NCBI GenBank assembly: GCA_002729525.1
Contig: PBYI01000034.1
Span: 143,854 to 207,853, forward strand
Direction of reading: 5' to 3'
From: Nocardioides sp.
GTDB taxonomy: Bacteria; Actinomycetota; Actinomycetes; Propionibacteriales; Nocardioidaceae
Length of the DNA stretch: 64,000 nt
This document shows positions 37,824-49,009 of the stretch, piece after piece. The translations under genes were made by a program, and so were the position numbers. The notes under the pieces were generated by a model. That model had not been told where the DNA came from and did no database searches. It worked only from the letters and a program-made list of their open reading frames with translations. Positions within the stretch are counted from its first letter, which is position 1, and each line of letters begins with the position of its first letter.

Positions 37824-39055
37824 ACGACCCGGGCGACGAGGACGAGCACCAGGCCGAGCACGGCCAGCGCGGCGCCCACGAGCGCCGGCGCCCGGTAGCC
37901 GAGACCGGCGGCGATGACGACGCCGCCCAGCCACGCACCGAGCGCGTTGCCGACGTTGAGCGCGGAGTGGTTGATCGCGGCGCCGATGGTCTCGGCCTCC
38001 CCCGCGGCCTCCATCAGCCGCAGCTGGAGGTTGACCACGAGCACCGAGCCGAGCGCGGTCACGAAGAACGTCACCGGCAGCAGCCACCACCCGGCGCCCG
38101 CGAGTGCCCAGTAGGCCAGGAGCGCCACGATGAGCCCGGCCGTGCCGACCTCGAGCGACTTCTGCACCGACCAGTCGGCCATCCGTCCGGCGACCCAGGT
38201 GCCGACGACCATGCCGACGCCGAAGACGAGCAGGAAGACCGGGACCGCGGCGTCGCCGAGCCCGCCGAGCTCGGTGATGGTCGGCGCGACGTAGGAGTAG
38301 ACGGCGAACAGGCCGCCGAAGCCGACCGAGCCGGCGAGCGCGGCCAGCCACACCGGGAGGCGCTTGAGCGCGGCGAGCTCACGGCGTCCGGTGGCGGCCG
38401 GGTTGCCCGGCGTCGCGGGCACGAACAGCCAGATGAGCAGCACCGTCAGCAGCGACAGCCCGGCCACCGCGGCGTACGTCGCCCGCCACCCGGCGTGCTG
38501 GCCGAGCCAGGTCGCGGCGGGCACGCCGGCGACGTTGGCGAACGACAGCCCGAGCATCACCGCGGCCACCGCCCGGCCGCGCCGCTCCGGGCTGGCCAGG
38601 CTTGCCGCGACCAGGGAGGCGACGCCGAAGTAGGCGCCGTGCGGCAGCCCGTCGAGGAACCGCAGCACCAGCAGCGTGGTCTGGTCGGTCGCCAGCGCGC
38701 TGGCGGCGTTGAAGAGCATGTAGGCCGCCATCAGCGACAGCAGCAGCATCCGGCGCGGCAGCCGAGCACCCAGGAACGCCAGCGTGGGCGCGCCGACCAC
38801 GACCCCGAGCGCGTACGCCGAGACGACGTGGCCGGCCTGCGGGATGGTCATCCCGATGCCGTCGGCGATCTCGCGGATCAGGCCCATCGTCACGAACTCG
38901 GTCGTGCCGATGGCGAAGCCGCCGGTGGCGAGCGCGAGCACGGCGAGGGTGAGGTTGCCCTCGGTGCGCGGCTCCACGGCGGAGCGAGCGTCGGTGACGG
39001 TGGTCAATCCGGGAGCCTTCCGAGACGGTGACGGGGTGGACCCCGGCGCAACCAT
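37784..39055 (-). CDS. MFS transporter (DHA1 type)
   Basis: Twelve-helix major facilitator of 423 residues. TM1 (LAVLALATGGFAIGTTEFVT) and the following GLIREIADGIGMTIPQAGHV resemble AraJ/PbuE-like drug or metabolite exporters, and the loop 2-3 motif is FLGARLPRRMLL. The start is uncertain: ATG 39055 after GGGGAC, or TTG 39007 nearer TM1. It lies 55 bp after the P450 gene on the same strand, so the pair may form an operon. It overlaps the tandem GNAT gene at the 3' end. Confidence 0.9.
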   Translation of the reverse strand: MVAPGSTPSPSRKAPGLTTVTDARSAVEPRTEGNLTLAVLALATGGFAIGTTEFVTMGLIREIADGIGMTIPQAGHVVSAYALGVVVGAPTLAFLGARLPRRMLLLSLMAAYMLFNAASALATDQTTLLVLRFLDGLPHGAYFGVASLVAASLASPERRGRAVAAVMLGLSFANVAGVPAATWLGQHAGWRATYAAVAGLSLLTVLLIWLFVPATPGNPAATGRRELAALKRLPVWLAALAGSVGFGGLFAVYSYVAPTITELGGLGDAAVPVFLLVFGVGMVVGTWVAGRMADWSVQKSLEVGTAGLIVALLAYWALAGAGWWLLPVTFFVTALGSVLVVNLQLRLMEAAGEAETIGAAINHSALNVGNALGAWLGGVVIAAGLGYRAPALVGAALAVLGLVLVLVARVVHTREGHSSASTS

Positions 39056-39110
39056 CGTCCCCGAAGGGGTGTTCCGGACGCGAGCGTGTGCTCCGCCACG
39101 CGGACCGGGC

Positions 39111-40466
39111 TCAGCCGGTGCGCACCAGGTCGATCGGCAGCCCGTCGGAGGGGAACGGCAGCGAGTGGTGGTCGAGGGGCGCGACGTACGACGGGTCGAC
39201 GCTCCAGCGGTGGTGGCGCAGCAGCCGGTGCATGACCGCCTTGACCTCGGCGCCGGCGAAGAACAGCCCGAGGCACTTGTGCACGCCGCCGCCGAAGGGC
39301 TCCCAGGCGTAGCGGTGGGACTTGTCCTCGCGACGGTCGGCGGCGAACCGCTCGGGGTCGAAGCGGTCGGGGTCGGTCCACAGCCCGGGGAGCACGTGGT
39401 TGAGGTGGACGCAGACGATGACGTCGGTGTCGGCGGCGATCCGCACTCCCTCGACCACGGCGTCCTTGACCGTCTTGCGCACCACGACCGGCACCGGCGG
39501 TCGCAGCCGCAGCGCCTCCTTCATCACCAGGTCGACCGAGGTGAGCCCGTCGAGCTCGGCGAGCGTCGGCTCGTCGCCGAGCGCGCGGGACTCCGCCCGG
39601 CAGCGGTCCTGCCACTCCGGGTGCTGGCCGAGCAGCTGGAGCATCGTGGAGAGCGTGGTGGTCGAGGTGTCATGCGCGGCCATCATCAGGAAGATCATGT
39701 GGTCGACGACGTCGTCGTCGCCGAACCGCTCGCCGTCGTCGCTCTCCAGCCGGCACAGCACGGAGAACAGGTCGACGCCGTCGCCCGCCCGACGGGCCGG
39801 CAGGTAGTGGCGCAGGAAGTCCTCGAGCACCCGACGCCCACGGAACGCCCGACCCCAGCGGGTCAGCGGCACGTCGGCGCGCACGATGCCCGCAGCCGCC
39901 TGCACGCAGTCGACGAAGGCGGCGTTGACCCGGTCCATCGCGGCGGCGTCGTGGTCCTCGGCGCCGCCCATGAAGATGTCGGCGGCGATGTCGAGGGTGA
40001 GCTGCTTGAGCCGCCGGTAGGCGAGGAACTCCGGGTCGCTCCCCCAGCCGGCGGTGCCCTGGGCGATCGCGGGGTGCATGCGGGCGACGTACGCCGCGAG
40101 CCGGTCGCGGGTGAACGCCTCCTGCATGATCCGGCGGTGCGCGTGGTGCTCCTCGAAGTCGAGCAGCATCAGCCCGCGGGTGAAGAACGGACCGACGAGC
40201 CGGGTCCAGGCCGGGCCGTTGGCGAAGGCCTTGTCGGCGTTGCGCAGCGCGGTCTCGCAGGCGTCCGGGCCGAGCAGCATCACCGCGTCGGTGCCGATCG
40301 CCTTGAACGGCGCGACCGGCCCGTACGTCGCGTACTGGTGCCGCATCAGCGCCAGCGGGTCGCGGGTGTAGTGGAGCAGCCGGCCGAGCACCGGCAGGCC
40401 GCGGTCCTCGGGGAGCTGGTCCGGGACCGGGCGGGTCTCGGACGGGTCGAGCGGCAGGGTGGCCAC
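39111..40466 (-). CDS. Cytochrome P450
   Basis: Heme monooxygenase of 451 residues. The heme-thiolate loop FGGGVHKCLGLFFAGAEV (axial Cys near residue 390), the I-helix AAHDTSTTTLSTML and the ExxR motif in MKEALRLRPP are all present, as is PDRFDPERF. The substrate is unknown and no redox partner gene is adjacent. GTG 40466 is chosen because AGGAGC precedes it; upstream in-frame starts add a non-conserved leader. It is divergent from a TetR gene (101 bp), which probably regulates it, and upstream of the MFS exporter. Confidence 0.95.
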   Translation of the reverse strand: MATLPLDPSETRPVPDQLPEDRGLPVLGRLLHYTRDPLALMRHQYATYGPVAPFKAIGTDAVMLLGPDACETALRNADKAFANGPAWTRLVGPFFTRGLMLLDFEEHHAHRRIMQEAFTRDRLAAYVARMHPAIAQGTAGWGSDPEFLAYRRLKQLTLDIAADIFMGGAEDHDAAAMDRVNAAFVDCVQAAAGIVRADVPLTRWGRAFRGRRVLEDFLRHYLPARRAGDGVDLFSVLCRLESDDGERFGDDDVVDHMIFLMMAAHDTSTTTLSTMLQLLGQHPEWQDRCRAESRALGDEPTLAELDGLTSVDLVMKEALRLRPPVPVVVRKTVKDAVVEGVRIAADTDVIVCVHLNHVLPGLWTDPDRFDPERFAADRREDKSHRYAWEPFGGGVHKCLGLFFAGAEVKAVMHRLLRHHRWSVDPSYVAPLDHHSLPFPSDGLPIDLVRTG

Positions 40467-40489
40467 GGCTGCTCCTGGGGCTGGCGGTG

Positions 40490-40506
40490 TGAGGGGAGTC
40501 ACCTCA
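40490..40506. promoter_or_regulatory. Candidate TetR operator between P450 and tetR
   Basis: Inverted repeat TGAGG-N7-CCTCA in the 101-bp divergent gap. It is a plausible binding site for the adjacent TetR regulator by position and symmetry only; short palindromes of this size also arise by chance. Confidence 0.3.
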
Positions 40507-40567
40507 GCCTGGAATCTGGCAGAGCGCCCTGTCAACCTTCTCGTGCGCGGCGGCCCGGCGTGAGAGG

Positions 40568-41188
40568 GTGACCGGCGTGGCGGTCCAGTCAGGTGTCTAC
40601 CGGGGCGTGAGCGCGGCGGAGCGCGCCGCCGAGCGCCGCTCCCGGCTGCTCGACGCAGCCCTCGCCGTCTGGGCCGACCCCGGCACCCGTACGACGATGA
40701 CCGCGGTGTGCGCCGAGGCCGGGCTCACCGAGCGGTACTTCTACGAGAGCTTCCGCCACCTCGACGACGTCCTGCTCGCGGTGCTCGAGCAGGTCGCCGA
40801 CGAGATCGAGGAGACCACCACCGCGGCCCGCGAGGCGGCCGGCGACGACCCCGGCGCACGTGTGCGGGCCACGATGACGACCTTCGTCGACCTCCTGGTC
40901 GAGGACCCGCGCAAGGCCCGGGTGGCGATCATCGAGGCCGGTGCGATGCCGTCCCTGCGCGCGCGACGCACCGAGCTGCTGCGGCACTTCGCGCACGCCT
41001 GCGCCGAGGAGGCCGGCGGCCTGGAAGGACTCCCCCACCGGGGCGCGGCGGCGGACGAGGTGGCCGGTCTGATGTTCGTCGGCGGGCTCGCCGAGCTGGT
41101 CACCGCGTGGCTGGACAGCGCCGTGGCGACCTCGCCCGAGGAGCTGGTCGAGGCCGCGACCCGGTCGTTCCTGGCGCTGTACGGCTGA
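40568..41188 (+). CDS. TetR-family transcriptional regulator
   Basis: 206-residue repressor-type regulator. The N-terminal HTH is RSRLLDAALAVWADPGTRTT, MTAVCAEAGLTERYFYESF and HLDDVLLAVLEQV, a clear TetR DNA-binding domain. The C-terminal ligand-binding domain is all helical and its ligand is unknown. The start is GTG 40568 or GTG 40577. It is divergent from the P450-MFS pair, its likely targets. Downstream (41189-41330) there are three GCCGTACGCC-type short repeats and no gene. Confidence 0.93.
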   Translation: MTGVAVQSGVYRGVSAAERAAERRSRLLDAALAVWADPGTRTTMTAVCAEAGLTERYFYESFRHLDDVLLAVLEQVADEIEETTTAAREAAGDDPGARVRATMTTFVDLLVEDPRKARVAIIEAGAMPSLRARRTELLRHFAHACAEEAGGLEGLPHRGAAADEVAGLMFVGGLAELVTAWLDSAVATSPEELVEAATRSFLALYG

Positions 41189-41308
41189 CCCGCCGCCGTA
41201 CGCCGCCGTACGCCCCCGTACGCCGCGGCTTGCGCCGAAGAACGACGAACGCGCCGCCCGCCCCACCGCGTGAGCGGCGGACGGACGGCGCGTGCCGTGG
41301 CGAGTGCA

Positions 41309-41325
41309 GCCGGGTAGGACCCGGC
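41309..41325 (-). terminator. Hairpin after icd
   Basis: Stem GCCGGGT / ACCCGGC with a 3-nt loop, 5 bp after the icd stop on the minus strand. Beyond it, about 41250-41291, lies a second, imperfect GC-rich hairpin (CGCGCCGCCCGCC against GGCGGACGGACGGCGCG) that could serve the convergent tetR gene. Confidence 0.5.
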
Positions 41326-41330
41326 AGCCC

Positions 41331-43607
<2,277 letters not shown>

Positions 43608-43700
43608 TACCTGACGCTCGCGCGCCGGTGTGGTCAGCCTGGCACCCGCGGCTGCGGGAGGCCAGGTTTCACCGCACCGTACGCCGGGCAGGGGCGCCGC

Positions 43701-44729
43701 ATGACCACCGCAACGGGCGCCACCTCCCCCGCCGACCCCGCCTCCACCTCCGACGTCTGGTCCGGCACCGGCGACCCGGCCGCACCCCTGAGCGGCCGCC
43801 TGGTCGCCGAGGGCGTCGGCACCCTGCTGCTGGTGCTGCTGCTCGGGAGCGTCGCGGTCGTCGGCGCCGCGGGCGCCCTGGGTGCGGCCCTCGTACTGCT
43901 CGCGCTCGGGCTCCTCCTCGCGCCGACCAGCGGCGCCCAGCTGAACCCCGCCGTCTCCGTCGCCGCCGCGGCGGCCGGGCGGATGCGCTGGTCCGAGGCC
44001 GGGCTGTACGCCGCCGCCCAGACCGCCGGCGCGGTCGGCGGCGGCCTCCTGCTCGTCCTGCTGCTCCAGGGCTTCGCCGACTTCGACCCGTTCAGCGACT
44101 CCGTCGGCGCCTCCGGCTGGGGCGACGCCAGCACCGGATACGCGTGGTTCGCCGCCCTCCTGCTGGAGCTCCTGCTCACCATCGTCCTGACGCTCGCCTT
44201 CCTGCGCGCCCACGACCGACGGCTGGCGGTGCCGCGCCTGGCACCCGCGATCGTGGCGGTCACCTTCGGCGCGCTCTACCTGCTCAGCCTGCCGACCACC
44301 GACGGCGGGCTGAACCCCGCCAAGTCGCTCGGCACCGCCCTGTTCTCCGGCGGCGACGCGCTCGGCGCCCTGTGGGTCTTCCTCGTCGCACCGCTGCTGG
44401 GCGGCGTGCTCGGCGGGCTGCTGCACCCGGTGCTGTTCGGCCGTGAGGCCGACGCGGTGCCGGGCTCCGGCCTGGCGCTCTCGCGCTCGTCGGCGACCAC
44501 GCCGGCGTACGACGGGCAGGGCTACGGCCAGGGCTACGGCCAGGGGTACGGGCAGGGGTACGCGCAGCCCCAGGACCAGCAGGGCTGGGCGCAGCCGGCG
44601 CAGGAGCAGCCGATCATCCAGGACGGCTGGCAGTGGGACCCGCAGGCCCAGCAGTGGTTCCCGGCGCCGCAGCAGCCCGGCCAGCAGCCGCCGCAGGCCG
44701 GCGAGGGCACCCAGGTCCGCGACTCCTGA
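43701..44729 (+). CDS. Aquaporin/MIP-family channel with a long Gln/Gly-rich tail
   Basis: Six-helix MIP channel of 342 residues. The first NPA box is SGAQLNPAVSVAAAAAGRM, the second GGLNPAKSLGTALF. In the second box Lys replaces the usual Arg of NPAR, the selectivity-filter residue, so specificity may differ from water or glycerol channels. After the last helix (near residue 255) comes a roughly 85-residue hydrophilic tail with QGYG repeats (GQGYGQGYGQGYGQGYAQ), then WAQPAQEQPIIQDGWQWDPQ. ATG 43701 is the start. It is divergent from icd. Confidence 0.88.
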   Translation: MTTATGATSPADPASTSDVWSGTGDPAAPLSGRLVAEGVGTLLLVLLLGSVAVVGAAGALGAALVLLALGLLLAPTSGAQLNPAVSVAAAAAGRMRWSEAGLYAAAQTAGAVGGGLLLVLLLQGFADFDPFSDSVGASGWGDASTGYAWFAALLLELLLTIVLTLAFLRAHDRRLAVPRLAPAIVAVTFGALYLLSLPTTDGGLNPAKSLGTALFSGGDALGALWVFLVAPLLGGVLGGLLHPVLFGREADAVPGSGLALSRSSATTPAYDGQGYGQGYGQGYGQGYAQPQDQQGWAQPAQEQPIIQDGWQWDPQAQQWFPAPQQPGQQPPQAGEGTQVRDS

Positions 44730-44753
44730 GCCGCGCTGGGTGCGACCGGTCCC

Positions 44754-45530
44754 TCAGGGCTCCGCGACGAGCGACATCGACACCTGGTCGAGGGCGGGCG
44801 AGCCGCTCCCGAACGGCAGCGTCGGCGCAGGCACCGCCGACTCCTGGCGCACCATCCCCACGCCCTCGGCGTACGACCGCACCACGTCCGTGCCGCCCGT
44901 GCGCACGCGCAGCGTGACCACGTCGTCGTACGTCGTGCCGCCGGCGTCGACGGTGCCGTCGACCTCGACCACCTCGGCCCGCTCGTCGAGCGTCCCGCCG
45001 GCCGCGGTGCGGAAGCCGTCGCCGAGCCGCGCGACCGCGGGCAGCCAGAGGCCGGCCTCGTGGGTGCCGTCCCCGGCCACCCACTCCCCCTCGCGGCCCA
45101 GCCACCACACGTTGCCGTCGGCGTCCTGGGCCAGCAGGTCGACGACCGGCACCGCGCCGAGCGCGGACGTCTCGACCCGGGTCGTGGGGACGCCCGCGAC
45201 CCTCGACCCCTCGGTCGCCCGCACGGTCACCGCGCCGGCGTCGGTCGGACCGCCGGTCGTGCCGTCCAGCCGGTAGACCCGGGTGGTGCCCGGCGGCAGC
45301 GCCAGCCACGGGTGGTCCACCACGTCGACGAAGTCAGACGGAGTCGGCGAGGGGGTCGGCACGACCAGCTCGTCGATGCCCGTGGGCGGCTGCGGGGGCG
45401 AGCCGCCGCAGGCGGCCAACGCGCCGGCGAGCAGCGCGAGGCACAGCGCGAGCCACGGCGTGGCCGGCGCCCGTCGCCGTGCCGGCGGGCGGTCGTGGAG
45501 GGGCCGGGCGGCGCGCGGCTGCGGGAGCAC
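44754..45530 (-). CDS. Lipoprotein of unknown function
   Basis: 258-residue predicted lipoprotein from GTG 45530. An Arg-rich N-terminus and hydrophobic core (WLALCLALLAGALAAC) end in a lipobox at Cys41. A Pro/Thr/Ser-rich stalk follows (VVPTPSPTPSDFVDVV), then a beta-rich domain (LALPPGTTRVYRLDGTTGGP, NVWWLGREGEW, TYDDVVTLRVRT). The family is not recognised. It is convergent with the aquaporin gene (24 bp gap) and divergent from mdh. Confidence 0.75.
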   Translation of the reverse strand: MLPQPRAARPLHDRPPARRRAPATPWLALCLALLAGALAACGGSPPQPPTGIDELVVPTPSPTPSDFVDVVDHPWLALPPGTTRVYRLDGTTGGPTDAGAVTVRATEGSRVAGVPTTRVETSALGAVPVVDLLAQDADGNVWWLGREGEWVAGDGTHEAGLWLPAVARLGDGFRTAAGGTLDERAEVVEVDGTVDAGGTTYDDVVTLRVRTGGTDVVRSYAEGVGMVRQESAVPAPTLPFGSGSPALDQVSMSLVAEP

Positions 45531-45686
45531 GGGCCCACTGTGCCCTACCGCCGGGGACGACCTGCCCGGTCGGGCGGGGGCGCGGCGCGGTAGTTTCGCC
45601 AGGGAGAGCGGTCCACGCCACACCGCGTCGTCACCGCTCGTCCCAGACACCTACCTGGCTCACCCCGAGAGAAAGACGAGGAAGTC

Positions 45687-46673
45687 GTGACCTCTACCCC
45701 GCTCAAGGTGGCCGTCACCGGCGCCGCCGGCCAGATCGGCTACAGCCTGCTGTTCCGTCTCGCGTCCGGAGCGCTCACCGGCGACCGTCCGGTCGAGCTG
45801 CGCCTGCTGGAGATCACCCCGGCGCTGAAGGCCCTCGAGGGCGTGGTCATGGAGCTCGACGACTGCGCGTTCCCCGGCCTGGCCGGCGTGGAGATCGGCG
45901 ACGACGCCGAGAAGATCTTCGACGGCGTCAACCTCGCCCTGCTGGTGGGCGCCCGCCCGCGCGGCCCGGGCATGGAGCGCGGCGACCTCCTCGAGGCCAA
46001 CGGCGCGATCTTCACCGCCCAGGGCAAGGCGCTCAACGCCGTCGCCGCCGACGACGTCCGCATCGGCGTCACCGGCAACCCCGCCAACACCAACGCCCTC
46101 ATCGCGATGAGCAACGCCCCCGACATCCCGTCGGCCCGCTTCTCCGCGCTGACCCGCCTCGACCACAACCGCGCCATCTCGCAGCTGTCGGCCAAGACCG
46201 GCGCACCGGTCACCGACATCACCAAGATGACGATCTGGGGCAACCACTCTGCCACCCAGTACCCGGACCTGTTCAACGCCGAGGTCGCGGGCAAGAACGC
46301 CGCCGAGACCGTCGACGACCAGGACTGGCTGGAGAACACCTTCATCCCGACCGTCGCCAAGCGCGGCGCGGCGATCATCGACGCGCGCGGCTCCTCGTCC
46401 GCCGCCTCGGCCGCCTCGGCGACCATCGACGCCGCCCGCGACTGGCTGTTCGGCTCGGCCGAGGGCGACTGGGTCTCCATGGCCGTCGCCTCCGACGGCT
46501 CCTACGGCGTGCCCGAGGGCATCGTGTCGTCGTTCCCGGTCGTCACCAAGGACGGCGACTGGGAGATCGTCGAGGGCCTCGCGGTCAACGACTTCTCCCG
46601 CGCCAGGATCGACGCCTCGGTGGCCGAGCTCACCGAGGAGCGCGACACCGTCAAGGAGCTCGGCCTCATCTGA
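45687..46673 (+). CDS. mdh: Malate dehydrogenase
   Basis: NAD-dependent TCA enzyme, 328 residues, of the cytosolic-type family common in actinobacteria. The nucleotide-binding [17 protein letters not shown], substrate loop [30 protein letters not shown] and the catalytic His in [12 protein letters not shown] are present. The start is GTG 45687 after AGACGAGGAAG. It is divergent from the lipoprotein gene. No terminator was evident in 46674-46772. Confidence 0.97.
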   Translation: MTSTPLKVAVTGAAGQIGYSLLFRLASGALTGDRPVELRLLEITPALKALEGVVMELDDCAFPGLAGVEIGDDAEKIFDGVNLALLVGARPRGPGMERGDLLEANGAIFTAQGKALNAVAADDVRIGVTGNPANTNALIAMSNAPDIPSARFSALTRLDHNRAISQLSAKTGAPVTDITKMTIWGNHSATQYPDLFNAEVAGKNAAETVDDQDWLENTFIPTVAKRGAAIIDARGSSSAASAASATIDAARDWLFGSAEGDWVSMAVASDGSYGVPEGIVSSFPVVTKDGDWEIVEGLAVNDFSRARIDASVAELTEERDTVKELGLI

Positions 46674-46772
46674 GTCCGGCCCACCGCGACGCACCGCTGC
46701 CGGCGTAGCGCCGTGTCCACCACGTCCGCGCGTGAGGACCTCAACTGAAGGCTCCTGCGCGCCCGGGACGCC

Positions 46773-47174
46773 ATGGACCGGCGCTACGCCGAGCCGTTGG
46801 ACGTCGCCGCCGTGGCCGCGGTCGCCCACCTCTCGCCGTCCCGGTTCTCCGCGGCGTTCAAGCAGCTCTACGGCGAGACCCCGCACCGCTACCTGCAGCG
46901 CCGCCGCGTCGAGCGGGCGATGACGCTGCTGCGCCAGACCGACCGGCCGGTCACCCAGGTCGCCTGGGACGTCGGGTTCGCCAGTCTCGGCACCTTCAGC
47001 CGCACCTTCTCGGAGATCGTGGGCTGCTCCCCCACCGCGTTCCGCGCCCAGCACCCGCCGGTGGCCGTGCCGACGTGCTTCGTCGCCGCGTGGACGCGCC
47101 CGCGCGAAGGCGGACCGACGTCGCGCCCCAGCTCAGTCGTTTCGGAGAAGCCGGACGTCGGCAGGCGCCACTAG
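46773..47174 (+). CDS. AraC-type helix-turn-helix regulator (short)
   Basis: 133-residue stand-alone AraC/XylS DNA-binding domain with no sensor domain. The two HTH motifs are VAAVAAVAHLSPSRFSAAFK and PVTQVAWDVGFASLGTFSRT, followed by FSEIVGCSPTAFR. ATG 46773 begins at MDRRYAEPLDV, and an in-frame stop lies 27 bp upstream. It is followed 10 bp later by a VOC gene, a common pairing in which the regulator may control the VOC protein. Confidence 0.88.
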   Translation: MDRRYAEPLDVAAVAAVAHLSPSRFSAAFKQLYGETPHRYLQRRRVERAMTLLRQTDRPVTQVAWDVGFASLGTFSRTFSEIVGCSPTAFRAQHPPVAVPTCFVAAWTRPREGGPTSRPSSVVSEKPDVGRRH

Positions 47175-47184
47175 CGTCGCCGGC

Positions 47185-47655
47185 ATGACGACCCACCACA
47201 TCACGCGCCTGCACATCACCACGCTCTTCGTCCTCGACCAGGACGAGGCCGTCGCGTTCTACCGCGACCGCCTCGGGTTCGAGGTGTGCGACGACATCGA
47301 CCTCGGCTTCATGCGCTGGCTGACGATCGCGCACCCCAGCGACCTCGAGCACCGTCTGCTCGTGTCGCTCCCGGGCGGCCCGATGGCGGACGCCGAGACC
47401 GCGGCGACGATGCGCGGGCTGCTCACCCAGGGCGCGCTCGGCGGGCTGTTCCTGCAGAGCGACGACGTGCACGCGACGTACGACGCCCTCGTCGCGGTCG
47501 GCGTGGAGATCACCCAGGAGCCGGTCGAGCAGCCCTACGGCACCGACATCGGCATCCGCGACCCGTTCGGCAACCACGTGCGGATCAGCGAGCCGGTGAC
47601 GGCCACCGCCGAGGAGATCCAGGAGCGGTACGCCGGCACGCCGTCCGGCGCCTGA
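47185..47655 (+). CDS. VOC (glyoxalase/bleomycin-resistance) family protein
   Basis: 156-residue protein of the vicinal oxygen chelate fold: two beta-alpha-beta-beta-beta units, ITTLFVLDQDEAVAFYRDRL (half 1) and GLFLQSDDVHATYDALVAVG (half 2), ending in GIRDPFGNHVRISEP. The reaction is unknown. It lies 10 bp after the AraC-type gene, probably cotranscribed, and is convergent with the DUF3017 gene. Confidence 0.88.
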   Translation: MTTHHITRLHITTLFVLDQDEAVAFYRDRLGFEVCDDIDLGFMRWLTIAHPSDLEHRLLVSLPGGPMADAETAATMRGLLTQGALGGLFLQSDDVHATYDALVAVGVEITQEPVEQPYGTDIGIRDPFGNHVRISEPVTATAEEIQERYAGTPSGA

Positions 47656-47670
47656 CGGCGCGGGGCCGAC

Positions 47671-48027
47671 CTACATCGGCTGGTCGGGGATGCTGCCCTG
47701 GAGCCACCACAGCGCACCCGCCACGGCGGCGAGCAGCGCCACGTCGACGGCGCGGTGGCGCACCGCGAGCATGCCGGCGTCGCGCTGCGGCAGCACCAGC
47801 CGCAGCAGCCCGGCGCCGGCCAGGCACCCGGCGAGGATCCGCAGGCCGAGCCGCCAGTCGTCGTACGCCGCCACCAGCACCGCACCGGCCGCGGCCAGCA
47901 GGATGACGATGTAGAACGCCCCGCCGATCGTCGACGGGTAGCGGCGCGGCTCCGGCTCGACGGGGGCGACGGGCGCCTCCGGCTCGCCGGGGGCCGCGCC
48001 GGGCTCTGACGGGACGGGGTCGCTCAC
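47671..48027 (-). CDS. DUF3017 membrane protein
   Basis: 118-residue protein with an acidic, Pro-rich cytoplasmic N-terminus ([20 protein letters not shown]) and about three hydrophobic segments ([58 protein letters not shown]). It is the usual partner downstream of folD in actinobacteria. GTG 48027 overlaps the folD stop as GTGA. Function unknown. Confidence 0.85.
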   Translation of the reverse strand: MSDPVPSEPGAAPGEPEAPVAPVEPEPRRYPSTIGGAFYIVILLAAAGAVLVAAYDDWRLGLRILAGCLAGAGLLRLVLPQRDAGMLAVRHRAVDVALLAAVAGALWWLQGSIPDQPM

Positions 48028-48875
48028 GCCAGGCCCGCGGACCGCTCGGCCATCTCGACGATGTTGCTGAGCAGCATCGCGCGGGTCATCGGACCGACGC
48101 CGCCGGGGTTGGGCGACACCCAGCCTGCGGTCTCCCACACGTCGTCGGCCACGTCGCCGGCGATCTTGCCGTCGACCCGGCTCACCCCCACGTCGAGCAC
48201 GGCAGCACCGGGCTTGACCATGTCGGCGGTGATGATGCCGGGCACGCCGGCGGCGGCGATCACGACGTCGGCCGTGCGGGTGTGCGCGGCCAGGTCGCGG
48301 GTGCCGGTGTGGCAGAGGATCGCGGTGGCGTTCTCCGAGCGGCGGGTCAGCAGCAGGCCCATCGGACGGCCCACGGTGAGGCCGCGACCGACGACGACCA
48401 CGTCGGCGCCGGCGAGCTCGACGCCGTGGCGCCGCAGCAGCTCCAGGCAGCCGACCGGCGTGCAGGGCAGGGAGCCGGCCTCACCCAGGGCGAGCCGACC
48501 GAGGCTGACCGGGTGCAGGCCGTCGACGTCCTTGTCGGGGTCGACGCGCGAGAGCAGCGCGAACTCGTCCAGGCCCGTCGGCTGCTGCACCAGGAAGCCG
48601 GTGCACGACGGGTCGGCGTTGAGCCGGTCGATCTCGGCCTCGACCTCGGCCTGGGTGGCGGTCGCCGGGAGGTCGACGCGGATCGACTCGATGCCGATCT
48701 CGGCGCAGTCCTTGTGCTTCGCACCGACGTACCAGTGCGAGCCGGGGTCGTCGCCGACCAGGACCGTGCCCAGGCCCGGGGTGACGCCGTGCTCCTGGAG
48801 CACGGCGACGCGGGCGGTGAGCTCGGCCTTGATGGCCTTGAGGGTGGCGGTGCCGTCGAGCTTCTGTGCGGTCAT
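48024..48875 (-). CDS. folD: Methylenetetrahydrofolate dehydrogenase / cyclohydrolase
   Basis: One-carbon enzyme interconverting 5,10-methylene-THF and 10-formyl-THF. ATG 48875 follows GAGGAACAG and gives 283 residues. It has the catalytic [14 protein letters not shown] (Tyr and Lys), [13 protein letters not shown] and TPVGCLELL, the NADP motif [18 protein letters not shown] (GRG where most have GRS), and [15 protein letters not shown]. The 10-formyl-THF it makes feeds purH and purN nearby. It is coupled to the DUF3017 gene. Confidence 0.96.
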   Translation of the reverse strand: MTAQKLDGTATLKAIKAELTARVAVLQEHGVTPGLGTVLVGDDPGSHWYVGAKHKDCAEIGIESIRVDLPATATQAEVEAEIDRLNADPSCTGFLVQQPTGLDEFALLSRVDPDKDVDGLHPVSLGRLALGEAGSLPCTPVGCLELLRRHGVELAGADVVVVGRGLTVGRPMGLLLTRRSENATAILCHTGTRDLAAHTRTADVVIAAAGVPGIITADMVKPGAAVLDVGVSRVDGKIAGDVADDVWETAGWVSPNPGGVGPMTRAMLLSNIVEMAERSAGLA

Positions 48876-48921
48876 CTGTTCCTCGTACGTCGTCGGAGTG
48901 CTGGTGCTCGCAGGCCCGGAG

Positions 48922-48977
48922 GGTTTCGACACGCTCCGTCACGGCTTCGCAGGCTCAGCCGTGGTCGCTGCTCAACC
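48922..48977. repeat. Possible dispersed intergenic repeat (GGTTTCGAC...GCTCAACC)
   Basis: 56-bp segment between purH and folD starting GGTTTCGACACGCTC and ending GCTGCTCAACC. It has an internal perfect 7-bp stem CACGGCT / AGCCGTG. Similar GGTT...AACC intergenic repeats occur in related actinobacteria by general recollection. There is only one copy in this window, so repeat status is inferred. Confidence 0.4.
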
Positions 48978-49009
48978 TTTCCATTCGCGGCCCGGAGCAA
49001 GCTCCGTGC

